Assembly: GCF_963665445.1 (NCBI RefSeq)
Contig: NZ_OY762276.1
Span: 1,768,001-1,832,000, forward strand
From: an uncultured Desulfobulbus sp.
GTDB lineage: Bacteria > Desulfobacterota > Desulfobulbia > Desulfobulbales > Desulfobulbaceae
Direction of reading: 5' to 3'
Length of the DNA: 64,000 nucleotides
The translations under genes were made by a program, and so were the position numbers. Below the pieces are notes generated by a model. That model searched no databases. It was not told where the DNA came from and saw only the letters and a program-made list of their open reading frames with translations. Positions 53,092 through 61,177 of this stretch are shown piece by piece; the stretch's first letter is position 1; the number at the start of each line of letters is the position of its first letter.

Positions 53092-53124
53092 AAGGACCTT
53101 ACCAAAGAAGATGGCAAGGTCCTT
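53092..53124 (+). terminator. Terminator-like hairpin after the 285-residue protein
   Basis: AAGGACCTTACCA (53092-53104) pairs with TGGCAAGGTCCTT (53112-53124) with one mismatch, followed by GTCATTTTCC. It separates the convergent SH3 gene. Confidence 0.65.
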
Positions 53125-53187
53125 GTCATTTTCCGCCCCCACCTGAGTCAGGGGACTTTTTGTCCATGCTGCGGCAATGGGAAGGCT

Positions 53188-53649
53188 CTATTCTCCGAAG
53201 ACAAGATCGTCTCTGATCCAGCCCAATGCAGCGCCTCCGTGATAATACCCAAGCTTCACCCAGTTGCCGGTTTTCCCCAAAAGGGTGTAAATTTCGCCCA
53301 TTTCCGCAACCGCGACTACCTTTGAGTTGGTCGTCGCCTTGCTGCGCACGTTGGCCTTTTCCACCAGAATCACTGCTGTATCGATATTGGACACAAGCGG
53401 TTTGTAGACCCAACCGGTATTGTTTTGCCAATCACGGAAATAACTCCAGTTATTCTCCTCCTTTTCCACCTTGATCGGATAACCCAACGGAGCTGTGAAA
53501 ATGATTTTGCTGTTCAGGGCAGGGCCTGAGCGAATATTGACCTGATCCTTGCCGATACTTTTTGCCTCCAGGGATCCGGCAAGCCCGATCACCATCGGGG
53601 CAATGAGCAGACAGGCGCGAACAGTGGAGAAGAGGTTTCGTTGGTGCAC
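53188..53649 (-). CDS. Exported bacterial SH3 (SH3b) domain protein
   Basis: 153 residues from GTG 53649, which follows AAGGAG. The signal peptide ends near LAGSLEA-KS. Two SH3b-like repeats follow: VNIRSGPALNSKIIFTAPLG with WSYFRDWQNNTGWVYKPLV, and ANVRSKATTNSKVVAVAEMG with NWVKLGYYHGGAALGWIRDD. Such domains bind peptidoglycan or glycans in the periplasm. No catalytic domain is attached. It stands alone on its strand. Confidence 0.85.
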   Translation of the reverse strand: MHQRNLFSTVRACLLIAPMVIGLAGSLEAKSIGKDQVNIRSGPALNSKIIFTAPLGYPIKVEKEENNWSYFRDWQNNTGWVYKPLVSNIDTAVILVEKANVRSKATTNSKVVAVAEMGEIYTLLGKTGNWVKLGYYHGGAALGWIRDDLVFGE

Positions 53650-54011
53650 AAAAAAACTCCTTTTCAGTTGTTTTTTTTCTTATGGAAGTGCAGTCAGAAA
53701 GGCAGGGGAATTGTTGCCACAGGTGAGCGATCGTTGATGCGAAGGAACAACGGGGCACGAGGCGAGGCCTCTATACAGCTTTAAACCGTATTCACTCCTC
53801 CTGTGGTGTGAATGAACAATTCCGCCTGGAATGCATTGCTGTCTATGACCGCACCCAACCGCGAACACGATGCCAATTGGCAGTAAATTACTGTTCCAAG
53901 AATTGTTCCAAGATGAAATCAATGGTAAGCGCTTCAAGACATGTGAAAAAACAGTCTTTGTAACAGGGGGATACGAAGATCGGTGAGGAACTGGGATTGT
54001 CTTGCCGAATT

Positions 54012-54048
54012 GGACTGCGTCCTGCAATTGAGGACTCAGTCCCTTTTT
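54012..54048 (+). terminator. Plus-strand terminator-like hairpin beyond the sigma-54 activator gene
   Basis: GGACTGCGTCCT (54012-54023) pairs with AGGACTCAGTCC (54031-54042) apart from one mismatch, followed by CTTTTTGC. As a plus-strand terminator it would block transcripts running antisense into the activator gene. The remaining gap 53650-54011 shows no gene or other clear signal. Confidence 0.5.
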
Positions 54049-54054
54049 GCAGGA

Positions 54055-55494
54055 CTATTCAGGCGTGTGAAAACAGGAGGGAAGCGCATACTTTTTCAGC
54101 AATGCATACAGCCTGGAACGGGATAACCCGGAAATGGCACAGGCCTCTTGCATGGTGGTTGCCCGATGCATCAAATCCCGGAGGTAGTTCTGCTCAAGCT
54201 CACTGATCGCAGCCTCTCGTACATCCACCAGGCGCGGGAGAGATGCAATTCGGGTCATGGTTGTGTTGGTGCTTGATTGCTCGGCGCAATCGGTTTCCTG
54301 TTCAATGGAGGCACGGGCCAAATGCACCCTGATGTAGACCGGGAGGTGTTTGGGAAAGAGGACGGGTTCCTGGCGGGCGGCGGCTATGGCCCGTTCCAGG
54401 GCGTTGACCAGTTCGCGGACATTGCCCGGCCACTCATAGCGGTTGAGGTATTCGAAGAAATCAGGAGAAAAACTCTTGGTCGGTTGCTGATAGCTTGCGC
54501 AAATTTTCTCTACATGGTGGGCGGCTATTTCGCGGATATCGTCGAGTCGTTCCCTGAGGGCTGGCAGTTCGATGGTGAAGGCCCGCAACCGGTAGAGCAG
54601 ATCCTTGCGAAACCGATGCAGTTGGACCATCTTGCTCAGGTCGCGGTTTGTGGCCGCAATCAGGCGAAAATCACTGCGCAACAGCGCGCCGCCGCCGACC
54701 TGCCGAAATTGGCGCTCCTGAAGGACGCGCAGAAAAGACTTTTGGACCGCCAGGGGCATCTCGCCCACCTCGTCGAGAAAGAGGGTGCCGCCATCAGACC
54801 GCTTGATCAGCCCGCTTTGACTTTTTTCAGCTCCGGTGAATGCACCCCGTTCGTAGCCAAAGAGGATCGATTCCACCAGGGTTTCCGGCAGGGCGGCACA
54901 GTCCACCACCACGAATCTTCTCCCGGTGCGGCGGCTGTTGTTGTGGATTGCCCAGGCAAAGAGCTCCTTGCCCGTCCCGGTTTCCCCGGAGATGAGCACG
55001 TTGGCATCGCTGTCGGCAGAAAGGGCCAGTCGATCGAGGCAGCGACGCATCTGCAGGCTGCTGCCGACGATCTCGTCACGGGTTTCCTGGTTGAGCGTGA
55101 CATGGGGGTGGTGTCGGTTCTTTTTGGCACGGTACTGGATGGCGCGAACGAGCGAAAGGGCCATGGCACGGGCTGTGACGGGTCGCTCGACATAGTCCCA
55201 GGCACCCATTTTGATGGCATGCTCGGCCTGGTCGGCATCCGCGGCATCGGTGAGGATAATCACTTCCGGAAGCGATGGCGTCTCAATGAGTGAGGGCAGG
55301 GCCTCCAGGCCGCTGCCGTCACTCATCTCCGCATTGAGAAAGATTACGTCATAGGGGTGCGCAGAGGCCTTCTTCAACCCCTCATCCAGGGTAGGGGCCA
55401 CTGCGACCCGGTGCCCCATGTGATCGATCTCACCGGAAAGGGTCGCGATAAACGACGCATCGGTGTCGATGATGAGGATCTGCGCGGTACTCAA
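54055..55494 (-). CDS. Sigma-54-dependent response regulator with an atypical receiver
   Basis: 479 residues: receiver (1-120), AAA+ sigma-54 interaction domain (about 140-380) and a Fis-type helix-turn-helix (ACAISGLSRSRLYALLKKY). The AAA+ part has ISGETGTGKELFA, the sigma-54 loop GAFTGAEK and DEVGEMP, so it should activate RNA polymerase with RpoN. In the receiver the phosphorylated Asp is replaced by Asn54 (VIFLNAEMSDG) although Asp10, Asp12 and Lys are near their usual places. Phosphorylation at that site is therefore impossible. No kinase is adjacent. It lies 72 bp downstream of the thiamin operon. Confidence 0.92.
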   Translation of the reverse strand: MSTAQILIIDTDASFIATLSGEIDHMGHRVAVAPTLDEGLKKASAHPYDVIFLNAEMSDGSGLEALPSLIETPSLPEVIILTDAADADQAEHAIKMGAWDYVERPVTARAMALSLVRAIQYRAKKNRHHPHVTLNQETRDEIVGSSLQMRRCLDRLALSADSDANVLISGETGTGKELFAWAIHNNSRRTGRRFVVVDCAALPETLVESILFGYERGAFTGAEKSQSGLIKRSDGGTLFLDEVGEMPLAVQKSFLRVLQERQFRQVGGGALLRSDFRLIAATNRDLSKMVQLHRFRKDLLYRLRAFTIELPALRERLDDIREIAAHHVEKICASYQQPTKSFSPDFFEYLNRYEWPGNVRELVNALERAIAAARQEPVLFPKHLPVYIRVHLARASIEQETDCAEQSSTNTTMTRIASLPRLVDVREAAISELEQNYLRDLMHRATTMQEACAISGLSRSRLYALLKKYALPSCFHTPE

Positions 55495-55566
55495 AACGTC
55501 TCAGCACCCATGGGGCAACGGGGGGTCATGCCACGAGAATGGCGGGGAGGATGCATCCAAGCCTCC

Positions 55567-56514
55567 TCAGTCCAGTTCCACGGCCCAGGAATCGAGCTCG
55601 GGCACCTTGCTCACGATTTTCTCCTTGAGGAGAAACTGGGCAAAGCGGTTGTAGCGGTTCTTGTCGAGGGCGCCCGGGCGAAGGGCGAAACGGGGCAGGG
55701 TGTCTTTCCAGGCACGGCGGTTCAACTCGTCATCCAGGCTTTCCCGGCCATGGCTAACAAAGAGTTGCCAGCTTTTGTCGGGATGATTCACCAGGTACTG
55801 GACCCCTTCTTCAACCGCATCGACAAACTTACGTAGTTTGGGATCGTGAATCGATTTTGTATTGGCCACCAGGATCAGCTCGTCATAGGCCGGGACGCCG
55901 TACTCTTCAACCAGGAAGGCCCGGCCGGGACGTTTTTCAAGGGCCATCTGGTTGAGCTCGAAATTACGAAAGGCACCGATAACCGCGTCCGCCTGGCCGG
56001 TGAACAGGGAAGGGGAGAGGGAAAAGTTGACATTGACCAGCTTGACGTCCTCAAGAAGCAACCCCTCCTTTTCGAGCATCACTTTCAACAGCGCGGTTTC
56101 AAAACCACCCACGGAATAGCCGATGGTCTTTCCCTTGAGGTCCTTGATCGAGTTGATCTTGCCGTTCTCCAGGACAACCAACGAGTTCAACGGAGTGGCG
56201 ATCAGAGTGGCGATGCGCACCAGCGGCAACCCCTGATCCACCTGCATCTGGTGCTGGTGCTGATAGGAGAGGGCAATGTCAGCCTTGCCGGCAGCGACCA
56301 GTTTTGGGGGATCATTGGGGTTGGATGGGGCGATCAGCTCCACATCCAGTCCTCGTTTGCTGAAATAGCCATTTTCCAGGGCCACATAGAGGGGGGCATG
56401 GTCCGGATTGACGAACCAGTCCAACAGGACCGTCAATTTTTCCCCTGCACGGGAGGGGGGGGGCGTCAGCAGGGTCAGGCAGAGCAGGGACAGCAGCAGA
56501 TAAAGTTTTTTCAT
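55567..56514 (-). CDS. thiY: Thiamin-precursor ABC transporter, substrate-binding protein ThiY
   Basis: 315 residues with signal peptide (LLLSLLCLTLLTPPPSRA-GE). NMT1/ThiY fold: LTVLLDWFVNPDHAPLYVAL, SYQHQHQMQVDQGLPLVRIA, GKTIGYSVGGFETALLKVML. ThiY binds formylaminopyrimidine or a related HMP precursor in the periplasm. It overlaps thiX by 4 nt and ends the operon. Confidence 0.9.
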   Translation of the reverse strand: MKKLYLLLSLLCLTLLTPPPSRAGEKLTVLLDWFVNPDHAPLYVALENGYFSKRGLDVELIAPSNPNDPPKLVAAGKADIALSYQHQHQMQVDQGLPLVRIATLIATPLNSLVVLENGKINSIKDLKGKTIGYSVGGFETALLKVMLEKEGLLLEDVKLVNVNFSLSPSLFTGQADAVIGAFRNFELNQMALEKRPGRAFLVEEYGVPAYDELILVANTKSIHDPKLRKFVDAVEEGVQYLVNHPDKSWQLFVSHGRESLDDELNRRAWKDTLPRFALRPGALDKNRYNRFAQFLLKEKIVSKVPELDSWAVELD

Positions 56515-57263
56515 AATGATGTTCCTTGGTTGGGTTGCCAGTAAATGAGTCTGTCCAGTAGACGATCGATACAGAAGTAGAGCAACAGCGATACCGCCGC
56601 CAGCAGGGCCAAGGCCGCAAACATCAGATCGATCTGCATGCGGGCATTGGCGTGAAGCATGTAAAAGCCAAGTCCCTCGCTAGAGCCGACCCATTCTCCG
56701 ACCACGGCGCCGATGGGGGCAACCGCGGTGGCCACCCGCAGGCCGGAGGCGAAGGCCGGGAGGGCCGAGGGGATGACGATGGTGCGCAATAGGGCCAGAG
56801 GCCCGGCGCCCATGATGCGCGCCAGTTCCAGCAGTTCGGGATCGGTTCGCTGCATGCCGCCGTAGAAGGAGGCGGTCACCGGAAAAAAGATGATCAAAAC
56901 CGCCATGGCCACCTTGGAGGCCATGCCGTACCCCAGCCAGAGCACCAGTACCGGAGCCAGGGCAAAGACCGGTATGGCCTGGCTGATCACCAGAATGGGC
57001 AGCATCCATCGTTTGAGCAGTGGCGAGAGTACCATGGCCAGGGCACTGGTGGTGCCCAAGAGGGTGCCCAAAACCAGGCCAAGGACAATCTCGGTCAAGG
57101 TGGTGTGCAGATGGCCAAGGAGCAGGGGCAGATGTGAGGCCAGCGCCTTGGTCACCGGTATCGGACCGGGAAGGATGAAGGCGGGCACGTCGGTAACGAG
57201 GACCAGGATCTGCCACAGAATCAACAGGCCACAGGCAAGGATGGGGCCGCGCAGATGCTTCAT
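56511..57263 (-). CDS. thiX: Thiamin-precursor ABC transporter permease ThiX
   Basis: 250 residues, about six membrane helices. The binding-protein-dependent permease loop is ELARIMGAGPLALLRTIVIP with ALPAFASGLRVATAVAPIGA. It should form the inner-membrane channel with ThiZ and accept substrate from ThiY. Overlaps thiY and thiZ by 4 nt each, so the three are translationally coupled. Confidence 0.9.
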   Translation of the reverse strand: MKHLRGPILACGLLILWQILVLVTDVPAFILPGPIPVTKALASHLPLLLGHLHTTLTEIVLGLVLGTLLGTTSALAMVLSPLLKRWMLPILVISQAIPVFALAPVLVLWLGYGMASKVAMAVLIIFFPVTASFYGGMQRTDPELLELARIMGAGPLALLRTIVIPSALPAFASGLRVATAVAPIGAVVGEWVGSSEGLGFYMLHANARMQIDLMFAALALLAAVSLLLYFCIDRLLDRLIYWQPNQGTSL

Positions 57264-58006
57264 GTTGCCTCTCCCTGCATCAACAGCCCGAGAAGATGAC
57301 CGTAGTGCCGGTTGAGCAGGTCTTGCCCTGCCTCCCGGGGAGGGGCGCCCTGGGGAACAAGCTCCTCGGCGACGTGTATGGGACTGCTCGCAAGAACAAT
57401 GATCCGGTCCCCCAGACGCAGGGCCTCCATGGGATCATGGGTCACAAGGATGACGGTCGCGCCCTTGGTGAGGCGCGCGGCCAGATTTTGCAGCCGTACC
57501 CGGGTCAGGGCATCCAGGGCGGAGAAGGGCTCGTCCATGAGCAGTATCGGGCATTCTTCCATCAAGGTCCTGAGCAGGGCACCCCGTTGGCGCATGCCGC
57601 CGGAGAGGGTGCCCGGCAGGGCCTCCTCGTATCCGGCCAACCCGGCCTCAGCGATCATCTGGAGTGCTTTGTCGCGTCGTTCCTGGTTGATTTCGCGGCG
57701 CAGGCGGGCGCCGAGCAGCACGTTGTCCAGCAGACTCAGCCAGGGGAGGAGCAGGTCGTTTTGCCCCATCCAGGCCACGTTGTGTATTTTGCTGCCTCTC
57801 GCATCAAAGCGAACCTGCCCGGTATAGGGCAGGGAGGAGACGCCGGCGATCAGCTTGAGCAGGGTCGACTTGCCGCAGCCGCTGGGACCGAGGATACAGG
57901 TAGTCCGGCCACCCGCAAGGGTGAGCGACAAATCCTGAAAAAGGGGCTTGCCGTCAAACTCGAGGCAGACCCGGTCAAAGACGATCTGCGGAGCCTGGTG
58001 CACCAA
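57260..58006 (-). CDS. thiZ: Thiamin-precursor ABC transporter ATPase ThiZ
   Basis: 248 residues. Walker A GPSGCGKSTLLK, Q-loop MGQNDLLLPWL, signature LSGGMRQRGALLRTL, Walker B ILLMDEPFSALD and the switch His in VTHDPMEAL are intact. Start codon is TTG 58006 (GTG 58003 possible); AGGAA is 9 nt upstream. It drives uptake through ThiX. Sits 23 bp after thiD. Confidence 0.9.
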   Translation of the reverse strand: MVHQAPQIVFDRVCLEFDGKPLFQDLSLTLAGGRTTCILGPSGCGKSTLLKLIAGVSSLPYTGQVRFDARGSKIHNVAWMGQNDLLLPWLSLLDNVLLGARLRREINQERRDKALQMIAEAGLAGYEEALPGTLSGGMRQRGALLRTLMEECPILLMDEPFSALDALTRVRLQNLAARLTKGATVILVTHDPMEALRLGDRIIVLASSPIHVAEELVPQGAPPREAGQDLLNRHYGHLLGLLMQGEAT

Positions 58007-58029
58007 TGCTGTTTTTCCTGGCGCTGCGC

Positions 58030-58845
58030 TTAGAAGAAACGGAAGAAATGATGCACCGGTCCATGGCCGTGGCCGATGGTGTAGGCGGCGCCGGCACGGA
58101 TGGCTCCGGAGATGTACTCCTTGGCCAGGCGAACGGCCTGCTCGACCGTTTCCCCCTTGGCGATAAAGGAGGCAATGGCCGCACTCAGGGTGCAGCCGGT
58201 TCCATGGTTGTTTCGGGTAGCGATACGTTCGCCCGGCAAGATGACCAACCGCTTTTCCTGGCCCAGGTAGAGGCAGTCGTTACTGTCGCCGCCTTCGAGG
58301 TGCCCTCCCTTGATCAGCACGTTGCGGCAGCCCATATTGGCAAGTTCGATCGAGGCCTGTTCAATGGCCGCGGTGGTGAAGGTGTCTTTGCCGAGCAGCA
58401 CCGAGGCCTCGGGCAGGTTGGGGGTGATCAACTCCGCCATGGGGATGAGGTACTCCTTGAGCGCTTCGATGGCCTCGTCTTGGAGCAATTTGTCGCCGCT
58501 CTGGGCCACCATCACCGGATCAAGGACAATGGTGCGGATATCGAATTTCTGCAGGTTTTCGGCCACGGTCCTGATCAGTTCCGGGGAAAAGAGCATGCCG
58601 ATCTTGACCGCATCCACACCGATGTCAGAGAGCACCGCATCCATCTGGGCCGCGACAAAATCAATCGGGACTGCATGGATCGCGCTCACCCCCACCGTAT
58701 TCTGCGCGGTGAGCGCAGTGATGACGCTCATGCCGTAACAGCCGTTGGCGCTGATGGTTTTTAAATCGGCCTGGATTCCGGCTCCACCACCGCTGTCTGA
58801 ACCTGCGATGGTGAGCACCCTGCGATAAACTTTTTCTACGCTCAT
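58030..58845 (-). CDS. thiD: Hydroxymethylpyrimidine kinase / HMP-phosphate kinase ThiD
   Basis: 271 residues, ribokinase fold. Phosphorylates HMP twice to HMP-PP for thiamin synthesis. Landmarks: VLTIAGSDSGGGAGIQADLK, the VVLDPVMVAQSGDKLL segment, LITPNLPEASVLLG and the anion-hole NNHGTGCTLSAAIA. The C-terminus has an AGAAYTIGHGHGPVHH ending usual for ThiD. Overlaps thiE by 4 nt. Confidence 0.95.
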   Translation of the reverse strand: MSVEKVYRRVLTIAGSDSGGGAGIQADLKTISANGCYGMSVITALTAQNTVGVSAIHAVPIDFVAAQMDAVLSDIGVDAVKIGMLFSPELIRTVAENLQKFDIRTIVLDPVMVAQSGDKLLQDEAIEALKEYLIPMAELITPNLPEASVLLGKDTFTTAAIEQASIELANMGCRNVLIKGGHLEGGDSNDCLYLGQEKRLVILPGERIATRNNHGTGCTLSAAIASFIAKGETVEQAVRLAKEYISGAIRAGAAYTIGHGHGPVHHFFRFF

Positions 58846-59483
58846 TTGCTTGCTGTGACGACGTTGATTTGTTGTTTAATTGACTGCGCCGCACTGCGCG
58901 GACAGTTCGCGCCGACGATGGCCGAGACGACGGCCACCCCATCGGTTCCGGCGCGCATCACCTCGGCGGCGTTACCCTGATGAATGCCGCCGATACCCAC
59001 CAGGGGCAGGGAAACGGCGGCGCGGATGGCGCGGATGCCCTCAAGGCCCAGCGGCTCGGCAGTATCGGTTTTGGTCGGTGTCGCAAAGACCGGGCTGATG
59101 CCCAGGTAATCGGCGCCGTGGCGTTGGGCATCAAGGGCATCCGCAACCGATTCCGCGGAGATGCCGATGATCATGGTCGGGCCGACCAGCCTGCGCGCGT
59201 CCTCGATGTCCATGTCGCTCTGTCCCAGATGCACCCCGTCGGCACCGATCGCCAGGGCGACGTCCAGGCGGTCGTTGATGATCAGCGGAATCCGGGGTTC
59301 CAGCCTATCCAGCATGGTTTTGACCATGCGGGCCTCGGCGACAAATTCGCGGGTTGAGCAGTGTTTTTCCCGCAACTGGACACAGGTGACCCCGCCGCGT
59401 ACGGCAGCGGCAACGATAGTGGCCGTGTCGCGACCGAGGGAGAGCCCCCGGTCGGTCACCAGGTAGAGGGAGAGATCAACCAT
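58842..59483 (-). CDS. thiE: Thiamin-phosphate synthase ThiE
   Basis: 213 residues, TIM barrel. It couples HMP-PP and thiazole phosphate to thiamin phosphate. Motifs: YLVTDRGLSLGRD, VTCVQLREKHCSTREF, IINDRLDVALAIGADGVHLGQ, GISAESVADALDAQRHGADYLGISP and PLVGIGGIHQGNAAEVMRAG. Complete, ATG 59483. Overlaps thiD and is 7 nt after thiM. Confidence 0.95.
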   Translation of the reverse strand: MVDLSLYLVTDRGLSLGRDTATIVAAAVRGGVTCVQLREKHCSTREFVAEARMVKTMLDRLEPRIPLIINDRLDVALAIGADGVHLGQSDMDIEDARRLVGPTMIIGISAESVADALDAQRHGADYLGISPVFATPTKTDTAEPLGLEGIRAIRAAVSLPLVGIGGIHQGNAAEVMRAGTDGVAVVSAIVGANCPRSAAQSIKQQINVVTASK

Positions 59484-59490
59484 AGGGCAA

Positions 59491-60297
59491 TCAGATCTTC
59501 TCGATGCGGCAGCGGGATTCGACTTCAGCGGGAGACAAGGTGTAGAGGGCGTCGAGCAGGTGCATCATGAAACTGCCCGGCCCGCTTGACTGCAGACCGG
59601 CAATTTCACCGGCAATGCCGAAGAAGGCCAGCGCGGTTGCGGCTGCGGAAAGCGGGTCCTTGTCCACGGCGTGAAAGGCGCCGATGAGGGCGGTGGCCGA
59701 GCAACCGGTCCCGGTCACATAGGGCATGAGCGCATGCCCTCCCTCGACACGCAACGAACGACGTCCGTCGGTAACCAGATCGCTGGGACCGGTGATGGCC
59801 AGGGTGGTGCCGAGTTCGCGGGCGAGGACGGCCGCGGCTTCAGTGGCCTCGTCGACCGAATTGATGCTGTCCACCCCTTTGGCCGCGGTATCGCTTCCCG
59901 CCAGGGAGAGGATCTCAGAGGCATTGCCGCGGATGACGCTGACCCAGGTCTGGGCAAGAATGGCCTTGACCGCATTGGTCCGCAACAGAGTGGCTCCGGC
60001 GCCAACGGGATCAAGAATAATCGGTTTGCCCAACTCCGATGCCCTGCGTCCGGCCTTGATCATGGTGGTGACCCAGCCGTCGGTCAGGGTGCCGATGTTG
60101 AGGACCAGGGCGGCCGCATGATCCACCATCTCCTCAACTTCATTGTCCGCATGGGCCATGACCGGAGACGCCCCGGAAGCCAGCAATACGTTGGCCGTGT
60201 AATTCATGACGACGAAGTTGGTGATATTGTGAATCAGGGGTTTGGATTCCCTGACTTTCTTGAGATTGTCGGCAAGTTTTCCGGCAAGTTGGGACAT
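59491..60297 (-). CDS. thiM: Hydroxyethylthiazole kinase ThiM
   Basis: 268 residues from ATG 60297, preceded by GAGG; ten upstream codons in frame are not needed. ThiM salvages thiazole alcohol. Landmarks: PLIHNITNFVVMNYTANVLL, ASGASPVMAHADNEVEEM, DPVGAGATLLRTN, and the active-site loop GTGCSATALIGAF. First gene of thiM-E-D-Z-X-Y: both ring salvage steps plus pyrimidine-precursor uptake. No de novo thiC or thiG is in the window. Confidence 0.95.
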   Translation of the reverse strand: MSQLAGKLADNLKKVRESKPLIHNITNFVVMNYTANVLLASGASPVMAHADNEVEEMVDHAAALVLNIGTLTDGWVTTMIKAGRRASELGKPIILDPVGAGATLLRTNAVKAILAQTWVSVIRGNASEILSLAGSDTAAKGVDSINSVDEATEAAAVLARELGTTLAITGPSDLVTDGRRSLRVEGGHALMPYVTGTGCSATALIGAFHAVDKDPLSAAATALAFFGIAGEIAGLQSSGPGSFMMHLLDALYTLSPAEVESRCRIEKI

Positions 60298-60413
60298 GGC
60301 AGGCCTCTGGCTGTCAAAAAAATACAATTGATAGGAGCAACCCGGCCTAGCGTAACCTTGAACCGTCCAGATTAAAACGGAGAGACCCTGCTGCCCAAAT
60401 ACTATAAGCCCTG

Positions 60414-60442
60414 TGTATAGAAAAACTTACACGGGGTGTCAA
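60414..60442 (-). promoter_or_regulatory. Near-consensus sigma-70 promoter of the thiamin operon
   Basis: On the minus strand TTGACA (60437-60442) and TATACA (60414-60419) are exactly 17 bp apart. The transcript would have a leader of about 110 nt before thiM. That leader lacks the CUGAGA of the TPP riboswitch. Confidence 0.75.
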
Positions 60443-60491
60443 GGTGAACCTACTTCCGCAAACCGGCTGCTGCCAAGGGAAAACGGTGTTA

Positions 60492-61139
60492 TCAAAGGGG
60501 AGGCAGGCGAATGGACGGGGAGGTGGGAACCGAGTCGGGAAAGATGGTGGGCTGTCCCTGGGGGACAATGCCTAAAAAGGCCAGGCCGTTGTTGTGCGCG
60601 GCCCGGTAGTCAGCCAGGGCGTCGCCGATAAAGAGACAGCGTTTGGGGACCAGTGCATGCCTGACGAGAATATCGGCAACAATCTCCTCTTTTCCCTGCG
60701 GCGAGCCGTGCACCTCACGGAAGTAGGGGGCCAATCCCTTGCGCTCGACAATTTCCCGCATCTCCTCACCCGGTGTCCCGGAGACCACAAAACAGGGAAT
60801 CGCCCCCTGTGCAAGGATGCGCAGGGTCTCGAGGGCACCGTCGATATAGGGGGATGCGATCACTTCCTCGCGGACCATATCGGCAAACTCCACGCCCTGG
60901 CGGACAAGAGCTGCCTCGTCGATGGCACGGCCGACAATGGCAGCATGGCAGTGACGGAGTTTTTCCCGTCTGGGCATTCCGCCGTTCTCCAGATGATACC
61001 GCACCACCGCCTCCTGGACCTGTTGTCCATAGGGAGCAAAGAGGGTGGCAAAGGCGCGCATCTTCACCGCCGTTGAATCGGCGATGACCCCGTCAAAATC
61101 AAAAAAGACCGCCTGCCAGCCTGCTCTGCCGTTTTCCAT
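60492..61139 (-). CDS. HAD-superfamily hydrolase (phosphoglycolate phosphatase-like)
   Basis: 215 residues from ATG 61139, which follows AGGAG. HAD motif I FFDFDGVIADS, motif II VVSGTPG and motif III/IV RCLFIGDALADYRAA are intact, with an alpha-helical cap between. The nucleophile is the first Asp of DFDGV. Substrate is unknown. It lies 38 bp downstream of selO on the same strand and about 50 bp upstream of the thiamin promoter; a phosphatase for thiamin phosphate is conceivable but only by position. Confidence 0.85.
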   Translation of the reverse strand: MENGRAGWQAVFFDFDGVIADSTAVKMRAFATLFAPYGQQVQEAVVRYHLENGGMPRREKLRHCHAAIVGRAIDEAALVRQGVEFADMVREEVIASPYIDGALETLRILAQGAIPCFVVSGTPGEEMREIVERKGLAPYFREVHGSPQGKEEIVADILVRHALVPKRCLFIGDALADYRAAHNNGLAFLGIVPQGQPTIFPDSVPTSPSIRLPPL

Positions 61140-61177
61140 GCACGCTCTCCTGGTTGTTGCCTTGGGGGCAATTTGGA

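Noticed and set aside
60298..60410. Possible TPP riboswitch in the thiM leader
   Set aside because: A stretch on the minus strand (ACGGTTCAAGGTTACGCTAG) vaguely resembles the 3' part of a THI box, but the invariant CUGAGA and the P1/P3 pairing are not found.
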